Source: Pseudohalocynthiibacter aestuariivivens
Lineage (GTDB): Bacteria > Pseudomonadota > Alphaproteobacteria > Rhodobacterales > Rhodobacteraceae
Length of the DNA stretch: 64,000 nucleotides
Assembly (NCBI RefSeq): GCF_018457175.1
Contig: NZ_JAGFNU010000008.1
Location: 124,001-188,000, forward strand
Direction of reading: 5' to 3'
Notes under the pieces: model-generated
What the model saw: only the letters and a program-made list of their open reading frames with translations
Database searches by the model: none
Told to the model about the DNA's origin: nothing
Translations under genes and position numbers: made by a program
In this document: positions 54,285 through 62,914 of the stretch, in pieces
Position numbering within the stretch: position 1 is the first letter of the stretch
How the letters are laid out: every line of letters starts with the position of its first letter

Positions 54285-54830
54285 TCATTCGCGCGCCGCG
54301 ACAGATTTCATGGCAATGGTCAGATCATGCACAGCGGTCACAGCAAAAGACCGCATCACCATGATGTCAAAACTGTTCGCTCCGCTGCGCGTCACCGACA
54401 TCATCATGTGCAGCAAAGTGGTGCGGGCGGTGTGACCGCGTTTGAAGACCGTGGCGCGCAAATCGATGGGTGCAAGACGCGCCAGCACATCTTCGGCCCC
54501 TGTCCCATGAAGACGCATAACAACCCATCCATCGCTTTGGTCGGTCAATGCGGCGTATTGAGAAAGGTCTGCAGGCGCGTCCGGCCCAAGAACAAAAACC
54601 TGTCCCTGCCCCATCCAGACAGCGCGCGCGCCGTCCTTTCCGGTTGCGCGGTTTGGGCCGGGCATAGTCATTCCACAAGCCGCCTTGAGCGCAGCAGAAG
54701 CCGCTTTTTCCTGCCCCTTGAACGGTGCGACCGACGTCACGCATGCAGGTAGAATCTCGGTCAGGGTCATTGTTCCTGCAGTTACCGGCAACAAACCTTC
54801 GGCTGGGGTTTTAGCAATCAATTCAGCCAC
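54285..54830 (-). CDS. soxG: Sarcosine oxidase gamma subunit
   Basis: 181 residues from GTG 54830, with GGGGAG seven bases upstream, overlapping the soxA stop by 8 bases. SoxG features: VWMGQGQVFVLGPDAP and DVLARLAPIDLRATVFKRGHTARTTLLHMMMSVTRSGANSFDIMVMRSFA. It is a small subunit of the heterotetrameric enzyme that demethylates sarcosine to glycine with folate. It is the last gene of the sox operon. Confidence 0.93.
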   Translation of the reverse strand: MAELIAKTPAEGLLPVTAGTMTLTEILPACVTSVAPFKGQEKAASAALKAACGMTMPGPNRATGKDGARAVWMGQGQVFVLGPDAPADLSQYAALTDQSDGWVVMRLHGTGAEDVLARLAPIDLRATVFKRGHTARTTLLHMMMSVTRSGANSFDIMVMRSFAVTAVHDLTIAMKSVAARE

Positions 54831-57756
54831 GGGTTTTCTCCCCTTCCTTGTCAAGGAACACCGGATGGCAAACCTCGCACTGAACCTCGAGCCTGCGAAG
54901 ATGATCCACCATCATTATTGTCTCGCCATGACGTGCAGGGCCGTTTTTCAGAAATGCGAGACCAAGATTGCTGTCCAGCGTCGGAGAGTAACAGACAGAG
55001 ATCACATATCCCTGATCGTTCACCCGTACGGCTTCGTCATTCGGGTTAAACAGATGTGCGCCTGCCACGAGTTGTTTCACCTCGCCAATGGGTTTGATCC
55101 CGACAAGCCGCTCGCGTTCTGGATCAACCAATCCGGGGCGGGCTGCGGCAGGTTTGCCGATGCAATCTTTCTTGGCGGAAACCATGCGTTCCATACCGAT
55201 GTCAAAAGCCGTCACGCGTCCGTGAATTTCGGCATGCGTTATGAACCCTTTTTCGATGCGCAGTACGTTCAGCGCTTCCATACCGTAAGCGCCACCGCCC
55301 AGCGCCTCGGCCCGCGCAAGCAGATCGCGGAACAGCGCATCGCCATAGCGCGCTGGCACGGCGATTTCATAGGCATGTTCACCCGAAAACGAAATCCTGA
55401 ACAGGCGGGCATCAACACCCAAAAGCGTGACCGGACCACAGGCCATGAACGGCCAGCTTTCATTTTCGATTGGTGCATCAAGAATGGTGTTCAGCAATTT
55501 GCGCGACTTTGGCCCCGCAACGGCGAATTGCGCCCATTGTTCAGTCACTGAAATGAACCGCACGTTCATATCCAGGCAAAGACATTGATGCACGTATTCC
55601 AGATGCCGCATCACTGGCCCGGCGGCGGCTGTTGTCGTTGTCATCAGGTAATGGTGTTCCCCAAGACGCGCTGTTGTGCCGTCATCCATCACATAGCCGT
55701 CTTCGCGCAACATCAGGCCATACCGCGTGCGACCCACCTTAAGCGTGCTGAAGGTATTGGTATAAACAAAGTCCAGAAATGCCGCTGCATCAGGCCCCTG
55801 AATATCAATTTTGCCAAGGGTTGAAACATCCGCAATGCCAACGCTTTCGCGCACCATTTCGACCTCGCGGTCGCAGGATTGGCGCCATGTGGTTTCACAG
55901 GGACGCGGAAAGTAGGATGGACGATACCAAAGGCCCGCCTCGATCATCGGCGCAGCACGTTCAACGGTGGCAGCATGGGACGTCATAAACCGTTCCGGTG
56001 CAAAGCCCTTGCCGCGACCACCGGCCCCCATTGCCGCGATTGATACCGGGGTGAAAGGCGGGCGGAAGGTCGTTGTTCCCGTTTCGGGAATTGCGCGGCC
56101 TGTCGCGTCCGCCAGCACCGCAAGCGCCCCAACGTTCGAGTTTTTGCCCTGATCGGTGGCCATGCCTTGCGTCGTGTAGCGTTTCATATGCTCGACCGAG
56201 GCAAAGTTTTCGGCTGCGGCCTGTTTCACGTCCTTGGTGGTCACATCATTCTGAAAATCGAGCCATGCGCGGCCCTTACCAGCGACCTGCCAGAGCGGGG
56301 TAATGTTGTAGGCAGCGTCTTCGGCCTTTGGCAGCGGTATGGATGGGGTTTTAATGCCCAGCGCATCCAAGGCTTTTTTCGCGCGGAACAGCCCTGACTT
56401 AAGCGCCCCTTTTGTTGAAAATACACCAGCCGCAGCCCCGGCAACATCAAGGCCCGGGACCATGTTCGGCGTTGGAACAAAAGCGGCGATACTGTCGTTC
56501 CAGATTGGACGGCCATTCATATGGCAGGTCAGGTGAAGCGTGGGGTTCCAGCCACCCGACATTGCCAGACAATCGGTCTTGAGCGTCTCTGTTCCTGATG
56601 CTGTGCGAATTTGAACCTCGCTCAGGCCAAGGCGGCCTTTGGTGTCCACCACCTCGGCACCCGTGTAAACGGGGAAATCACCGCTGACGTCAGCATCTGG
56701 TCGGCTGTCGATCAGTGCTGCAACCTTTACACCCGCCGCCGCCAGGTCATGCGCGGTACGATGTGCATCATCGTTGTTGCCAAAGACCGCAACCTCGCGT
56801 CCCGGCACAACACCCCAGCGGTTGAGGTAAGCCCTGACGGCACTGGCGGTCATGATACCGGGACGGTCGTTCATCGGAAAGGCAATGGGACGCTCTATAG
56901 CGCCGGCGCAAAGCACCGCCTGTTTCGCAACGATCCGCCAGAAACATTCAAGCGGCGCATCTGCGTGTGGTGCGGCAAGATGGTTTGAGACCTGTTCAAG
57001 CGCGCCGTAGGTGCCCTGATCATAGGCACCAGTGACTGCCGTGCGGTGCATCAGGCGAACGTTATCCATTGCTTCCAGTTCAGCAATTACTTCGTCCACC
57101 CAAATATGCCCGGGCTTTTCATCCAGCGTGTAGGTCTCGGTCAGCAAGCGCCCGCCAAAGCGGCTGTCTTCCTCGGCCAGAATTACATCAGCGCCAGCGC
57201 GCGCAGCCGCCAGCGCCGCGATCAGACCAGAGGGGCCAGAGCCGATAACCAATATGTCACAAAAGGCAAAAGCCTTTTCGCATCGGTCATCATCGTGTTT
57301 GCCTGAAAGCGCACCAAGCCCCGCTGCGCGGCGGATGAAAGGCTCATAAACCTTTTCCCAAAAGCTGCGCGGCCACATGAAAGTTTTATAATAAAACCCT
57401 GCTGACAGGAAATTCGTGAATGCGTCATTTACTGACAGAATATCCGTTTTCAGGGACGGCCAATTGTTCTGGCTGCGCGCAACAAGACCTTCGAAAATGT
57501 CCTGCGTGGTGGCGCGGGTGTTTGGGCTCTGGCTAGGACCTTCGCCCACGGTCATCAGGGCGTTTGGTTCTTCTGACCCTGCGGTCAGAATGCCACGCGG
57601 ACGGTGGTACTTGAAACTGCGCCCAGTCAAACGCACGTCATTGGCCAGCAGGGCCGAGGCGATCGTATCGCCTTCAAAGCCAGTGTATCGTTGGCCATCA
57701 AAGCTGAACCCAACACGCGTGTCACGGTTGATCAGGCCTTTCCCCTCGACCCTCAT
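54823..57756 (-). CDS. soxA: Sarcosine oxidase alpha subunit
   Basis: 977 residues, full length. The N-terminal part has a ferredoxin-like 2Fe-2S-type start (GFSFDGQRYTGFEGDTIASALLAN), the middle an NAD-binding Rossmann segment (DILVIGSGPSGLIAALAAARAGADVILAEED), and the C-terminal half a folate-binding aminomethyltransferase (GcvT-like) domain (VGIADVSTLGKIDIQGPDAAAF, CGPVTLLGVDARLFRISFSGEHAYEIAVPA). It transfers the oxidised methyl to tetrahydrofolate. Its ATG overlaps the soxD stop (ATGA). Confidence 0.95.
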   Translation of the reverse strand: MRVEGKGLINRDTRVGFSFDGQRYTGFEGDTIASALLANDVRLTGRSFKYHRPRGILTAGSEEPNALMTVGEGPSQSPNTRATTQDIFEGLVARSQNNWPSLKTDILSVNDAFTNFLSAGFYYKTFMWPRSFWEKVYEPFIRRAAGLGALSGKHDDDRCEKAFAFCDILVIGSGPSGLIAALAAARAGADVILAEEDSRFGGRLLTETYTLDEKPGHIWVDEVIAELEAMDNVRLMHRTAVTGAYDQGTYGALEQVSNHLAAPHADAPLECFWRIVAKQAVLCAGAIERPIAFPMNDRPGIMTASAVRAYLNRWGVVPGREVAVFGNNDDAHRTAHDLAAAGVKVAALIDSRPDADVSGDFPVYTGAEVVDTKGRLGLSEVQIRTASGTETLKTDCLAMSGGWNPTLHLTCHMNGRPIWNDSIAAFVPTPNMVPGLDVAGAAAGVFSTKGALKSGLFRAKKALDALGIKTPSIPLPKAEDAAYNITPLWQVAGKGRAWLDFQNDVTTKDVKQAAAENFASVEHMKRYTTQGMATDQGKNSNVGALAVLADATGRAIPETGTTTFRPPFTPVSIAAMGAGGRGKGFAPERFMTSHAATVERAAPMIEAGLWYRPSYFPRPCETTWRQSCDREVEMVRESVGIADVSTLGKIDIQGPDAAAFLDFVYTNTFSTLKVGRTRYGLMLREDGYVMDDGTTARLGEHHYLMTTTTAAAGPVMRHLEYVHQCLCLDMNVRFISVTEQWAQFAVAGPKSRKLLNTILDAPIENESWPFMACGPVTLLGVDARLFRISFSGEHAYEIAVPARYGDALFRDLLARAEALGGGAYGMEALNVLRIEKGFITHAEIHGRVTAFDIGMERMVSAKKDCIGKPAAARPGLVDPERERLVGIKPIGEVKQLVAGAHLFNPNDEAVRVNDQGYVISVCYSPTLDSNLGLAFLKNGPARHGETIMMVDHLRRLEVQCEVCHPVFLDKEGEKTRG

Positions 57757-58028
57757 TTTGCAGCCCCCCGCTTGACGTCAGAGGCAAGTGCCGTTGACAA
57801 CACCTCGTGCGTCACCGTGTTACGGGTCACGACCAGCCATGCCGAACAACCGCTTTCATGATACCAGAGGTCACGGGTCACACCGGCCAGGTTGTCGCGG
57901 TTGTGGATGTAATCATCCCACGCCACGTCACCCGCGTCCGGGGTCGGACGGTCAAGCGCGATGGCATCCCCGACATAATAGAATTCGCGTCTGTCGCGTT
58001 CTCCGCAAAGCGGACATTTAAGCCGCAT
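57753..58028 (-). CDS. soxD: Sarcosine oxidase delta subunit
   Basis: 91 residues from ATG 58028. The zinc-binding N terminus reads MRLKCPLCGERDRREFYYVG, and the rest has DDYIHNRDNLAGVTRDLWYHESGCSAWLVVTRNTVTHEV, including the C-terminal Cys of the zinc site. It is intact and is the working copy; a truncated second copy lies at 58514-58645. It is coupled to soxA by ATGA. Confidence 0.94.
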   Translation of the reverse strand: MRLKCPLCGERDRREFYYVGDAIALDRPTPDAGDVAWDDYIHNRDNLAGVTRDLWYHESGCSAWLVVTRNTVTHEVLSTALASDVKRGAAK

Positions 58029-58091
58029 CGTTGCCTCCACTAAACAGTACAAAACCCAACACGGTTGCCCCGAACATCGACAGAAAAACCT

Positions 58092-58517
58092 CTAGCATTG
58101 GTCCACCTCAAACCGCGCAGTTTCAGTTCTATCTGTGTCCGTAACAACAGTGCGATAGACAACCCCGCGTCGAACGAATGCCGCTCCAATCCAACTCGAA
58201 CAGACCTCCTTTTGGTAGTCGGGAGCAAAAAGAGCCAACATCTCAGTGCTATTTGTCTTGGCAAATTGTTCTAATTCCGGATCAGTCAATCTGATTTCCC
58301 GCACTACTGCAGCACCATCTGCATACAACCGCACTTCCGTCCCGGGGCCGTAGTTAGGAACGTCCTGTGTGTTTGCAAATTCAACGATTTCACTGGCCAT
58401 TTCCTCCGGCGAAGGTTGGTCGGAGGCATGCGCCGTTGTCGCCACATTGCTTCCTGTAATCGCAATGAGCATGGTCAGTGTCCTGACCTGTTGCTTGGTT
58501 TTATCAAAGATACTCAA
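58092..58517 (-). CDS. Small exported protein of unknown function, inserted in the sox operon
   Basis: 141 residues if started at TTG 58517, which overlaps the stop of the truncated soxD copy (TTGA) and gives a signal peptide (KTKQQVRTLTMLIAITGSNVATTAHA). ATG 58472 would leave no basic n-region. The mature part is small, acidic and has two Cys (EVCSSW and the final VDQC) that could form a disulfide, with the segment AEIVEF-like SEIVEFANTQDVPNYG and VVYRTVVTDTDRTETARF. No family recognised. It lies between soxD and the second inserted gene. Confidence 0.6.
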   Translation of the reverse strand: MSIFDKTKQQVRTLTMLIAITGSNVATTAHASDQPSPEEMASEIVEFANTQDVPNYGPGTEVRLYADGAAVVREIRLTDPELEQFAKTNSTEMLALFAPDYQKEVCSSWIGAAFVRRGVVYRTVVTDTDRTETARFEVDQC

Positions 58518-58645
58518 TCCACCCACATCCCTTGAATGCAAATCATGTTGGCTTTTCCGGCAGATTGGTCCAGCGCACTGGCATCCCCGACATAGTAAAA
58601 CTCGCGTCTGTCGCGTTCCCCGTAAAGTGGGCATTTTATACGCAT
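58514..58645 (-). pseudogene. Truncated duplicate of soxD 5' end
   Basis: 43 codons. The first 26 residues repeat soxD almost exactly (MR-KCPL-GERDRREFYYVGDA-ALD), differing at three positions, one of which turns the second zinc Cys of CPLCG into Tyr. After residue 26 the frame reads unrelated sequence (QSAGKANMICIQGMWVD) and stops. It can neither bind zinc normally nor fold as SoxD. Synonymous differences show it is not a very recent copy. Its stop is translationally coupled to the next small gene. Confidence 0.88.
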
Positions 58646-58661
58646 TTCAGCCTCTTAATGC

Positions 58662-59189
58662 TCAGTGCCGCAGGTCGTCACAGCGTGCGTCGTTAACTTG
58701 GTTCAATCGGTAGGTCACTGATTTACCCTGATATTCTGTCAGGTCGGTTGCACCACCACATTCGTCATAGTCGCCAACCATCAGATAATCAGTGCGAAAC
58801 TCCAGTATCCCGCCACTGTTGCGGCTGATTTGCATGCCACCACCGTCGCATTCTACAAAACAAGCAGGGGCTTGTTTGCCGTTGCCTGCATCGCAGATCA
58901 AAAACTGATCCAGCGTTTCGCCACCCAATCCTTCTGCGCGAACATGCCCCTGATTGGCCAGAAGCACCTGCATCCGGGCGTGAAGATATGTGGAATCGTC
59001 AAAGGTCTCTTCGGTAAACAAGACGCGGATACTTTCAACAACCTGTGCGGGCTGACCCGACAGATGCGCCTTTGTATAGTTCCGTTCAAAACACCCCATC
59101 GGCATGTCCATAGCCGCGATTGGGGTTGCAACAAGGCTGCCTAAAAGCACAGCCACTGCCGTCTTTTTAATGAAGATTGTGTTGAGCAC
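58662..59189 (-). CDS. Small exported protein of unknown function, inserted after soxB
   Basis: 175 residues from GTG 59189, with GAGGAGGGG just upstream; the start overlaps the last 23 bases of soxB. A signal peptide (KKTAVAVLLGSLVATPIAAMD) precedes a mature domain rich in Cys (GCFERNYTKA, FLICDAGNGKQAPACFVECDGGGMQ, YDECGGATD), probably disulfide-bonded. No family recognised. Its place inside the sox operon is not functional in other genomes as far as I recall. Confidence 0.68.
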   Translation of the reverse strand: MLNTIFIKKTAVAVLLGSLVATPIAAMDMPMGCFERNYTKAHLSGQPAQVVESIRVLFTEETFDDSTYLHARMQVLLANQGHVRAEGLGGETLDQFLICDAGNGKQAPACFVECDGGGMQISRNSGGILEFRTDYLMVGDYDECGGATDLTEYQGKSVTYRLNQVNDARCDDLRH

Positions 59190-60420
59190 CGGTCCCCTCC
59201 TCGTCCATAAGGCCAACACCGGTTCGGAACCGGTCAAGGCGGAATTTCGCTGCGGACTCATGGTGGGTATCGGTCGCCATAAGATGCGCGAATGAATAGC
59301 CAGACCCCGGCACAGCCTTGAACCCACCGTAGCACCAGCCACAGTCGATAAAGAGCCCCTTGGTGTCTGTCTTGTCGATGATGGGGGAGCCATCAGGCGT
59401 CATATCCATGATACCGCCCCAGCTGCGCAGAAGTTTTGCCTTGCCGATCATCGGCATCAGGGTCATTCCAGCCTCCATCACATGTTCAACCATCGGCAGA
59501 TTGCCACGTGCCGCGTAAGAGGCGTAAAAATCCAGATCACCCCCAAAGACCAGCCCACCCTTGTCAGACTGGCTGATGTAGAAGTGACCCATCCCAAAGC
59601 TTACAACATGGTCGATGCAGGGCTTTAGCCCTTCTGTCACAAAGGCCTGCAGAACATGACTTTCAATAGGCAAGCGCATCCCGGCCAAGGCCGCAACCTG
59701 ACCAGATCGGCCGGCCACAACAATCCCGACCTTTTTGGCGCAGATCGCTCCGCGAGTTGTTTGCACACCTTTCACAGCACCGTTTTCAATGTCGATGCCC
59801 GTTACTTCGCAGTTCTGAATGATATCAACACCGCGCTGGTCCGCACCGCGTGCATAACCCCAGGCCACCGCGTCATGGCGTGCAGTTCCTGCGCGTTTCT
59901 GCAGTAATCCGCCATAGATCGGAAACCGCGCCTGTTCATAGTCAAGATAAGGCAGCAAACGTTGCACATCCTCGCGCGACAGCAGCTCTACGTCATCGCC
60001 CTGATTTCGGATCGCATTGCCCCGGCGCACGGCAGCATCGCGCTGACCATCGGAATGGAACAATGCAATCTGTCCGCGCTGAGAGTGCATGACATTGTAG
60101 TTTAGGTCTTTCTCCAACCCCTCCCACAGTTTCAGCGAATGACTGTAGAACTCAGAATTGCCGGGCAGGAAGTAATTGGCGCGCACGATGGTCGTGTTCC
60201 GGCCAACGTTGCCACCGCCAATGTAACCTTTTTCCAAAACGGCGATGTTTGTCATGCCGTGGTTCTTTGCAAGGTAGTAAGCTGTCGACAGGCCGTGACC
60301 ACCGCCGCCGATGATAATGGCGTCATATTCTGACTTTGGTTCAGGGTTGCGCCAGTGAGGGGTCCAGCCTTTGTTGCCAGACAAACCTTCTTTTATCACC
60401 CGCAGGCCGGAAAACCGCAT
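59167..60420 (-). CDS. soxB: Sarcosine oxidase beta subunit
   Basis: 417 residues. FAD domain IIIGGGGHGLSTAYYLAKNHG near residue 35, then YIGGGNVGRNTTIVRANYF (the FMN/FAD attachment region) and GGIMDMTPDGSPIIDKT in the second half. This subunit carries FAD and covalent FMN and oxidises sarcosine. It begins the operon soxB-(inserted genes)-soxD-soxA-soxG and is preceded by a DUF6151 gene on the same strand. Confidence 0.95.
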   Translation of the reverse strand: MRFSGLRVIKEGLSGNKGWTPHWRNPEPKSEYDAIIIGGGGHGLSTAYYLAKNHGMTNIAVLEKGYIGGGNVGRNTTIVRANYFLPGNSEFYSHSLKLWEGLEKDLNYNVMHSQRGQIALFHSDGQRDAAVRRGNAIRNQGDDVELLSREDVQRLLPYLDYEQARFPIYGGLLQKRAGTARHDAVAWGYARGADQRGVDIIQNCEVTGIDIENGAVKGVQTTRGAICAKKVGIVVAGRSGQVAALAGMRLPIESHVLQAFVTEGLKPCIDHVVSFGMGHFYISQSDKGGLVFGGDLDFYASYAARGNLPMVEHVMEAGMTLMPMIGKAKLLRSWGGIMDMTPDGSPIIDKTDTKGLFIDCGWCYGGFKAVPGSGYSFAHLMATDTHHESAAKFRLDRFRTGVGLMDEEGTGAQHNLH

Positions 60421-60525
60421 TTCTTACTCCATAGTCAGACGAGACGATAGAACCAAGTCCACAGACAATGTGCAATGCGTCTCCGCTCGCAACTTGGCAT
60501 TTTCCGACAGGACTTGTCGCTTCTG

Positions 60526-61116
60526 TTATTTCGGTGTGGCTGCGCGCCGTTCTTCCAGCGTCAGCACATATGGCGTAACGATGGGATTTCGATTTGCGTC
60601 AAAGAAAAAATTCTCGGTTCTGCCGCGTAACTTCGCGCCGAGATTACGACGGACAAATCCCCAAATCGCGCGTCGCATGCCAAAATCTTTCAGGTTTTCA
60701 GGTGGATCAATTGCACCACCAGTATTTACCACTGCAACAAGCGGTCCGAATGCTTCGGCGTTTTTTTCACACGCTCTTACGTGGACGCCCACAAAGGCCA
60801 GTTTCGCTGAGGCCAGCGTGTTGAAAAGCGGGGAGTTGCAGCAAGAGGCGTACCAACGCATGAGACCCTTGGGTGACAGGCGCATACAGGCGAGCTTTTC
60901 AGCGCCCTCTGTCAGTTCTATTTCGGCAGGAATCGTCTGATAGATTTCTGTACCGCCATGCTCGTCCAGCACCTCCGCCGCACCAAGATGATGCGCCGCC
61001 GCCTGACAGTCGCAGCAATAGCATTTTACATGGCTGCCCGTCGTTGGAGAAACAGAATGCAACACCCCTTTCAGAGTGCCGCATCTGCAAGAAAACGCCA
61101 GATCGACTCCGGCCAT
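60526..61116 (-). CDS. DUF6151 / GFA-like zinc protein
   Basis: 196 residues from ATG 61116. Zinc motifs as in glutathione-dependent formaldehyde-activating (GFA) proteins are visible: FSCRCGTLKG, KCYCCDCQAAAHHLG and ASCCNSPLF. The C-terminal half is the DUF6151 extension (RRAIWGFVRRNLGAKLRGRTENFFFD). The role is unknown; placed next to sarcosine oxidase, which releases formaldehyde when folate is limiting, a formaldehyde link is possible but inferred. It lies 4 bases after gdhA. Confidence 0.78.
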   Translation of the reverse strand: MAGVDLAFSCRCGTLKGVLHSVSPTTGSHVKCYCCDCQAAAHHLGAAEVLDEHGGTEIYQTIPAEIELTEGAEKLACMRLSPKGLMRWYASCCNSPLFNTLASAKLAFVGVHVRACEKNAEAFGPLVAVVNTGGAIDPPENLKDFGMRRAIWGFVRRNLGAKLRGRTENFFFDANRNPIVTPYVLTLEERRAATPK

Positions 61117-61120
61117 GGAA

Positions 61121-62551
61121 TCAGAGCCCTTTGGCGCGGTAACTGGTGGCAACCTTGTCAATCGCAACCAGATAGGCTGCAACGCGCAGGTCGGTAACAT
61201 CATTGCGGCCATGCCAGACTTCGCGCATCGACTGGTAAGCAAACCGCATGGTGTCATCCAGACCAGAGCGCACGAGTTCCAGCTCATCCGCACCGCGCAG
61301 GTACTTTTCCTTGAAATCCGGGGACAACTGCCATCCAAGATTCTTGTCACCAGAAAGGCGTTCAAGCTCATCCACAACAAGCTGGTGACGGCCCTCTTCC
61401 TGACGGCGCTGCATCCGGCCAAACCGGATGTGGCTGAGGTTTTTGACCCATTCGAAATAGGACACGGTCACACCGCCAGCGTTTGCATACATATCCGGGA
61501 TAATCACCGTCCCTTTGTTCCGCAGAATCTCGTCAGCACCTGATGTGATCGGGCCGTTTGCAGCCTCGATTATCAAAGGGGCTTTAACGCGATCAGCGTT
61601 GGTAAGGTTAATCACGCCCTCAAGAGCCGCAGGGATAAGAATGTCGCAATCCTCTTCAAGCAGCAGTGCACCGTTTTTAACGTATTTGCAGTCCGGCACA
61701 TCCTTGACACCACCATGTTTGGCGAGCCAAGCCTGAACTGCATCAATATCAAACCCCTTTTCATCAAAAATGCCGCCATCGCGTTCGATGATACCGATGA
61801 TCTTGGCGCCGTCTTCCTGGGACAGAAACTTGGCAGCATGGTAACCCACATTACCAAGGCCCTGAACGATGATCCGTTTCCCGTCCAGTTTCCCGTCAAG
61901 TCCGGCTTTCGCAATATCTTCAGGATGGCGAAAGAATTCTTTCAGAGCATATTGAACGCCGCGACCGGTTGCTTCAACTCGGCCCGCGATACCACCTGCA
62001 TGTGGGGGCTTGCCTGTTACGCAGGCCCTGGCATTGATGTCTGTGGTGTTCATCCGCGCGTATTGGTCGGCGATCCATGCCATCTCGCGCTCGCCCGTTC
62101 CCATGTCCGGAGCAGGCACGTTCTGGCTCGGGTTGATCAGGTCACGCTTGATCAATTCGTATGCGAACCGACGGGTAATAAGCTCCAGTTCGTGTTCATC
62201 ATATTCGCGCGGATCAATACGCAGGCCGCCTTTGGAGCCGCCAAATGGGGCCTCAACCAACGCACATTTATAGCTCATCAGTGCTGCCAGCGCTTCAACT
62301 TCGTCCTGGTTAACACCCATTGCATAGCGGATGCCGCCTTTCACAGGTTCCATATGTTCAGAATGAACAGAACGATACCCTGTAAAGGTTTGCAACTGGC
62401 CACGAAGGCGCACGCCGAACCGAACGGTATAAGTTGCGTTACAAACACGAATTTTTTCTTCAAGACCCGGTGGGAGATCCATTAAGGCAACAGCCCTGTT
62501 AAACATTATATCTACTGATTCACGAAAACTGGGCTCTTGGATGCCGGTCAT
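61121..62551 (-). CDS. gdhA: Glu/Leu/Phe/Val-family glutamate dehydrogenase
   Basis: 476 residues from ATG 62551, with GGAG seven bases upstream; earlier in-frame starts lack this. Active-site region KGGIRYAMGVNQDEVEALAALMSYKCALVEAPFGGSKGGLRIDP, NAD-binding VQGLGNVGYHAAKFLSQEDGAKIIGI, and PAALEGVINLTNADRVKAPLIIEAANGP are intact. It interconverts glutamate and 2-oxoglutarate; the 470-residue type is usually NAD(H)-specific. A 363-base region separates it from the divergent VWA gene. Confidence 0.93.
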   Translation of the reverse strand: MTGIQEPSFRESVDIMFNRAVALMDLPPGLEEKIRVCNATYTVRFGVRLRGQLQTFTGYRSVHSEHMEPVKGGIRYAMGVNQDEVEALAALMSYKCALVEAPFGGSKGGLRIDPREYDEHELELITRRFAYELIKRDLINPSQNVPAPDMGTGEREMAWIADQYARMNTTDINARACVTGKPPHAGGIAGRVEATGRGVQYALKEFFRHPEDIAKAGLDGKLDGKRIIVQGLGNVGYHAAKFLSQEDGAKIIGIIERDGGIFDEKGFDIDAVQAWLAKHGGVKDVPDCKYVKNGALLLEEDCDILIPAALEGVINLTNADRVKAPLIIEAANGPITSGADEILRNKGTVIIPDMYANAGGVTVSYFEWVKNLSHIRFGRMQRRQEEGRHQLVVDELERLSGDKNLGWQLSPDFKEKYLRGADELELVRSGLDDTMRFAYQSMREVWHGRNDVTDLRVAAYLVAIDKVATSYRAKGL

Positions 62552-62914
62552 TTCTCTCTCCAAATCCTGCAGTCGCGAGAATCGCTCGCAACTTTCTGGG
62601 TCCTGCGACATTATGACGAATTGGTTAACGTGTCTCACGCGAATCGAATGATTCTGCTGCTTTTTGCCCCTTAAATGGACTGTTAATTGATCTCAAAACG
62701 TGAACAACGTGGCTAAATTAGCCTTAATGTGGCGAGATGCGAAACAAAACGGCCAAGAGTGATGCAAAAAAGCCCAAGTTTTCCTGGCGTTTTTCAATTC
62801 GGACCCATCTTTGCCCATATCTTGCCACAACCTTAAAGCCTTATGTCCGGGCACTCATTTAAGTGCGAGGGGTTTCGAGGTCGTTTACAGCGACATCAAG
62901 AGAGGTATGTGACG
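62552..62914. other. Divergent intergenic region between gdhA and the VWA gene
   Basis: It holds the start regions of both genes. An imperfect inverted repeat CACT-CATTTA-AGTG lies at 62852-62865. No RNA gene or reading frame is seen. The promoters could not be placed with confidence. Confidence 0.5.

Noticed and set aside
62665-62690. TTAA-spaced CtrA-like site upstream of gdhA
   Set aside because: TTAA and TTAA are separated by eight bases rather than the seven of the CtrA consensus, and the region is generally A/T-rich.
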